Shown here piece after piece: positions 6,213-8,183 of a stretch of 8,183 nucleotides of DNA (positions are counted from its first letter, which is position 1; each line of letters begins with the position of its first letter). The notes under the pieces were generated by a model. The model worked only from the letters and a program-made list of their open reading frames with translations. It had not been told where the DNA came from and did not search any database. The stretch covers positions 1 to 8,183 of the forward strand of contig CAJQOR010000305.1 in the NCBI GenBank assembly GCA_905479965.1, written 5' to 3'. The position numbers were made by a program, and so were the translations under genes. Source of the stretch: an uncultured Rhizobiaceae group bacterium (GTDB taxonomy: Bacteria > Pseudomonadota > Alphaproteobacteria > Rhizobiales > Rhizobiaceae).

Positions 6213-7610
6213 CTAAAGAGCGGGGTATCTATCCTTTAAGACACGATAAAGCGAACGAATTGCTTGTGCTTCACCGCCCACAGGCGCATGCGCGCGTTCT
6301 TTAGGGTTCCAGCCATAAATATCAAAATGAACCCATGAAACTTCATCATCCACGAAGCGCTTTAAAAATAGCGCTGCGGTGATTGAACCAGCAAATCCGC
6401 CCGATGGCGCATTGGTTAGATCCGTGATTTTTGTCGCCACATCCGCTTCGTAACCTTTGTAAAGTGGCATGCGCCAAACGTGATCATTTTCTCTCTGGCC
6501 TGCGTTATAAATTTCACTCGCAAGAGCTTCATCATCGGTATAATAAGGAGGTAAATCTGGACCCAGAGCAACGCGCGCTGCACCTGTAAGAGTTGCCATA
6601 TCAATCATCAAATCAGGTTTGTCTTCAGATGCCAGTGCTAAAGCATCCGCCAGCACCAAACGCCCTTCTGCATCTGTATTATCAATTTGAACGCTCAAAC
6701 CTTTGCGGCTAATGAGAATATCACTTGGGCGGAATGCGCTGGCGGAAATGGAGTTTTCAACAGCTGGAATCAACACACGCAGATTAACTGATAGATTTGC
6801 GTCCATTATCATTAGAGCAAGCGCCAGAACATTTGCTGCACCACCCATATCCTTTTTCATCAAGCTCATCGCAGATCCAGGCTTAATGTTGAGCCCGCCG
6901 GTGTCAAAACACACGCCTTTACCAACAAGCGTCACTTTCGGATCGGTTGATTTACCCCATGTCATCTCAAGCAAACGCGGCGCTTCTGAGGACGCTCTGC
7001 CAACTGTGTGGATCAATGGGAAATTTTGCTCAAGCAATGCATCGCCTAACGTCACATTCACATCAGCATGATAATGGTTCGCAAGCGTTCTAAAAACACG
7101 CTCCAGAGCTTCCGGCCCCATGTCATTGGTTGGGATGTTGATAAGATCACGCGCGAGATACACACCTGACAGCTGCCTTTGTAAATCAATAGAATCAACT
7201 GAATTATCTTGAACAAGATTGGGCTTTTGCTTTGTTGACTTCTTATAATATGAAAATTGGTAAGCACCCATACCGAACCCCAACAGCAATTTTTCCATTG
7301 CTGCATCTGGCCCTGCGAGCTGCCAATTGCCCTCAGGCAACAGTTTGGCGAGCTTTCCGCTCACAAAAGGATTGTCATTTGGATTATCACCCAGCCCCAA
7401 CAAGGCGCCGGCAAGTTCACCATCTTTACCCGGAACAAGCAGGAAATTACCCGATGTCGCTTCAAAACCAGCCGATACAGCCCATTTTTTAACCAAAGCA
7501 GGCAAATCATCATTTTCAAACTGCTCTTTTGTGACAGCCCATATCGGCTTGGCATCCTCATTTTCCGTTGAAAAGGGTAACACGCGGTTTTCGAGCAAAA
7601 ATGCAGTCAT
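6213..7610 (-). CDS. M17 leucyl aminopeptidase family protein
   Basis: Di-metal aminopeptidase of family M17 (PepA/PepB/leucine aminopeptidase), cytoplasmic, removing N-terminal residues from peptides. Taking Met at 7610 as residue 1 gives 465 aa. The C-terminal catalytic domain is complete: Lys231 and Asp236 in VGKGVCFDTGG, Lys243, Asp254 in MKKDMGGAAN, and Asp313/Glu315/Arg317 in NTDAEGRL. All are offset by a constant 19 from the bovine lens enzyme residues as I remember them (K250, D255, K262, D273, D332, E334, R336). Residues 1 to about 150 are the divergent N-terminal domain. Start choice: the in-frame ATG at 7622 has no Shine-Dalgarno sequence, whereas GAGGA (7616-7620) lies 5 bases before the ATG at 7610. 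It is the first gene of the minus-strand block and faces tadD divergently. A role in degrading imported or cell-wall peptides is inferred from context. Confidence 0.93.
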   Translation of the reverse strand: MTAFLLENRVLPFSTENEDAKPIWAVTKEQFENDDLPALVKKWAVSAGFEATSGNFLLVPGKDGELAGALLGLGDNPNDNPFVSGKLAKLLPEGNWQLAGPDAAMEKLLLGFGMGAYQFSYYKKSTKQKPNLVQDNSVDSIDLQRQLSGVYLARDLINIPTNDMGPEALERVFRTLANHYHADVNVTLGDALLEQNFPLIHTVGRASSEAPRLLEMTWGKSTDPKVTLVGKGVCFDTGGLNIKPGSAMSLMKKDMGGAANVLALALMIMDANLSVNLRVLIPAVENSISASAFRPSDILISRKGLSVQIDNTDAEGRLVLADALALASEDKPDLMIDMATLTGAARVALGPDLPPYYTDDEALASEIYNAGQRENDHVWRMPLYKGYEADVATKITDLTNAPSGGFAGSITAALFLKRFVDDEVSWVHFDIYGWNPKERAHAPVGGEAQAIRSLYRVLKDRYPAL

Positions 7611-7615
7611 AAAAG

Positions 7616-7620
7616 TCCTC
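7616..7620 (-). promoter_or_regulatory. Ribosome binding site that decides the aminopeptidase start
   Basis: GAGGA on the minus strand, 5 bases from the ATG at 7610. It overlaps the competing upstream ATG (7620-7622), which itself follows an A/T-only stretch with no Shine-Dalgarno sequence. The downstream ATG is therefore preferred, shortening the protein by four residues. Confidence 0.65.
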
Positions 7621-7639
7621 ATAAAAAATCAAACAGGTG

Positions 7640-7654
7640 CTGATCAAGAATCAG
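7640..7654. repeat. Inverted repeat 1 in the aminopeptidase-tadD gap
   Basis: CTGAT (7640-7644) and ATCAG (7650-7654) form 5-bp arms around a 5-base spacer. It would lie in the 5' leader of the aminopeptidase transcript if the candidate promoter at 7686-7713 is real. It is one base from the next, stronger inverted repeat. Confidence 0.4.
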
Positions 7655-7655
7655 T

Positions 7656-7680
7656 TGTTAACCATCCGTTAGGGTTAACA
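7656..7680. promoter_or_regulatory. 8-bp perfect inverted repeat with CtrA-like box
   Basis: TGTTAACC (7656-7663) and GGTTAACA (7673-7680) are perfect inverted copies separated by 9 bases, a geometry (17 bp centre to centre) that could suit a dimeric repressor or a hairpin. The left arm also starts TTAACCAT (7658-7665), which matches the CtrA half-site I recall from alphaproteobacteria. Continuing it reads TTAA, 7 bases, TTAG, one mismatch from the full CtrA box TTAA-N7-TTAA. It lies about 14 bases upstream of TTATAA (7687-7692), where an activator box overlapping a -35 region for tadD would be expected. Confidence 0.5.
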
Positions 7681-7685
7681 GATTA

Positions 7686-7713
7686 TTTATAACCTATCGA
7701 ATAGGACAGGCAA
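7686..7713 (-). promoter_or_regulatory. Candidate aminopeptidase promoter with dyad in its spacer
   Basis: On the minus strand TTGCCT (7708-7713, four of six to -35) and TATAAA (7686-7691, five of six to -10) are 16 bases apart. Within this spacer lies the dyad CCTAT (7693-7697), CGA, ATAGG (7701-7705), a possible operator. Transcription would begin near 7679, inside the 8-bp inverted repeat. The same A/T core reads TTATAA on the plus strand, so it could also serve as the -10 for tadD. Confidence 0.4.
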
Positions 7714-7775
7714 ACTAATTGCAATTCCTCTTCACACCAACTGTTTGGCGCCACATAGGTGCATTGGAGCCCTTT

Positions 7776-8183
7776 ATGACAAACCTCGCGAATTCAAGTT
7801 CTGTGTATGGTAAGTTAACTCGGTTATTAGCAATATCGGTCATTGCTATTGGCTTTGCTGGTTGCGCTTCAAAAGGCGGGATCACAACAGGTTCGGTTTC
7901 CAAATTCAATAAGCCACTATCACAAATGAATGCGAGTGAATTGGGCTCAGCAGCTAACAGTGTTGGTGCGCGTTATTCAAAAAATCCGAAAGATGCAGGC
8001 GTTGCGATGCAATACGCATCTATCTTACAGATGAACGGGCAGAGCAAACAATCGCTTGCCGTCATGCAACAAGCCGCTATTCATAATCCAGAAGACCGCA
8101 CGGTGCTAGCTGCCTACGGCAAATCACTTGCAAGTGCGGGACATCTTGAACAAGCATTACAAACCATTCGCCGCGCGCAAACG
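7776..8183 (+). CDS. tadD: TadD-type TPR lipoprotein of the Tad/Flp pilus system (3' end outside the window)
   Basis: 136 codons are present and the frame is still open at the window edge. Residues 15-30 form a lipoprotein signal: basic start (GKLTR), hydrophobic core (LLAISVIAIGFA) and a lipobox ending FAGC with Cys30 as the lipidated residue, so it should be anchored at the outer membrane facing the periplasm. After a linker (ITTGSVSKFNKPLS) come helical TPR-like repeats: ARYSKNPKDAGVAMQYASIL at about 66-85, MQQAAIHNPEDRTVLAAYGKSL at about 97-118, and AGHLEQALQTIRRAQT at 121-136. These match the alphaproteobacterial TadD proteins I recall, which help assemble the Tad secretin. TGGAG at 7765-7769, six bases before the ATG, supports the start. 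No other tad gene is visible, and it has its own upstream region. The general call (TPR lipoprotein) is firm; TadD is likely. Confidence 0.82.
   Translation, partial: MTNLANSSSVYGKLTRLLAISVIAIGFAGCASKGGITTGSVSKFNKPLSQMNASELGSAANSVGARYSKNPKDAGVAMQYASILQMNGQSKQSLAVMQQAAIHNPEDRTVLAAYGKSLASAGHLEQALQTIRRAQT

Larger units (their letters stand above)
7611..7775. other. Divergent intergenic region between aminopeptidase and tadD
   Basis: There is no credible gene in these 165 bases. They hold three inverted repeats (7640-7654, 7656-7680, 7693-7705), a candidate bidirectional promoter and, at the right end, the tadD ribosome binding site TGGAG (7765-7769). From about 7714 to 7764 I see no further structure. 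Confidence 0.7.

Noticed and set aside
6703..7071. 122-codon plus-strand frame
   Set aside because: Fully antisense to the catalytic domain of the aminopeptidase, with no domain or convincing ribosome binding site.
7656..7680. 8-bp inverted repeat as a terminator or transposon end
   Set aside because: No T-tract on either side, no transposase and no flanking target duplication; a regulatory site fits better.
7327..7692. 121-codon plus-strand frame antisense to the aminopeptidase, plus shorter neighbours in the same area
   Set aside because: It lies opposite the complete, motif-rich M17 gene, has no recognisable domain and shows low-complexity Ser/Pro-rich translation typical of shadow frames.
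7715..7909. 64-codon minus-strand frame across the tadD start
   Set aside because: It overlaps the tadD signal peptide region, which has the better ribosome binding site and a recognisable lipobox and TPR protein.
1..8183. Defence system, phage, CRISPR or RNA gene
   Set aside because: The plus and minus strands are almost fully occupied by housekeeping-type genes; I saw no repeat array, integrase, transposase, tRNA or rRNA sequence.

Overview
The window looks like chromosomal DNA of an alphaproteobacterium. It is probably a Rhizobiales/Hyphomicrobiales-type organism with unusually moderate GC (about 45% by eye). The basis is the gene set and order as I remember such genomes: a Yej peptide importer followed by a GhrA-type dehydrogenase, a cytoplasmic-looking NlpC/P60 peptidase, a small MarR regulator, an M17 aminopeptidase and a TadD-type lipoprotein. 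No mobile element, RNA gene or CRISPR array was seen. The genes are tightly packed and look vertically inherited.

Left block, plus strand (100-4919): yejB, yejE, yejF and ghrA form one tight operon in which every junction overlaps (TAATG between yejB and yejE, ATGA between yejE and yejF, an 8-base overlap between yejF and ghrA). These genes encode two inner-membrane permeases and a duplicated ATPase of a peptide/microcin C-type ABC importer, then a D-2-hydroxyacid dehydrogenase. The first 99 bases should follow the gene for the binding protein, but too little is left to recognise it.

Right block, minus strand (7610 down to 4916): M17 leucyl aminopeptidase, a MarR-type regulator with its own candidate promoter, and a two-SH3 plus NlpC/P60 cysteine peptidase without a signal peptide. 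This block runs tail-to-tail into ghrA; the two terminal stop codons share one TTAA.

Right edge: a divergent intergenic region (7611-7775) with three adjacent inverted repeats, a candidate bidirectional promoter and a CtrA-like box separates the aminopeptidase from tadD, a TPR lipoprotein of the Tad/Flp pilus machinery. The window cuts tadD off.

Working model (inference): YejBEF brings in peptides, including cell-wall stem peptides, and the NlpC/P60 peptidase and M17 aminopeptidase break them down in the cytoplasm, with the MarR protein tuning the peptidase. This would make the window a muropeptide salvage locus. The individual family assignments are strong, but their joint function is a hypothesis.
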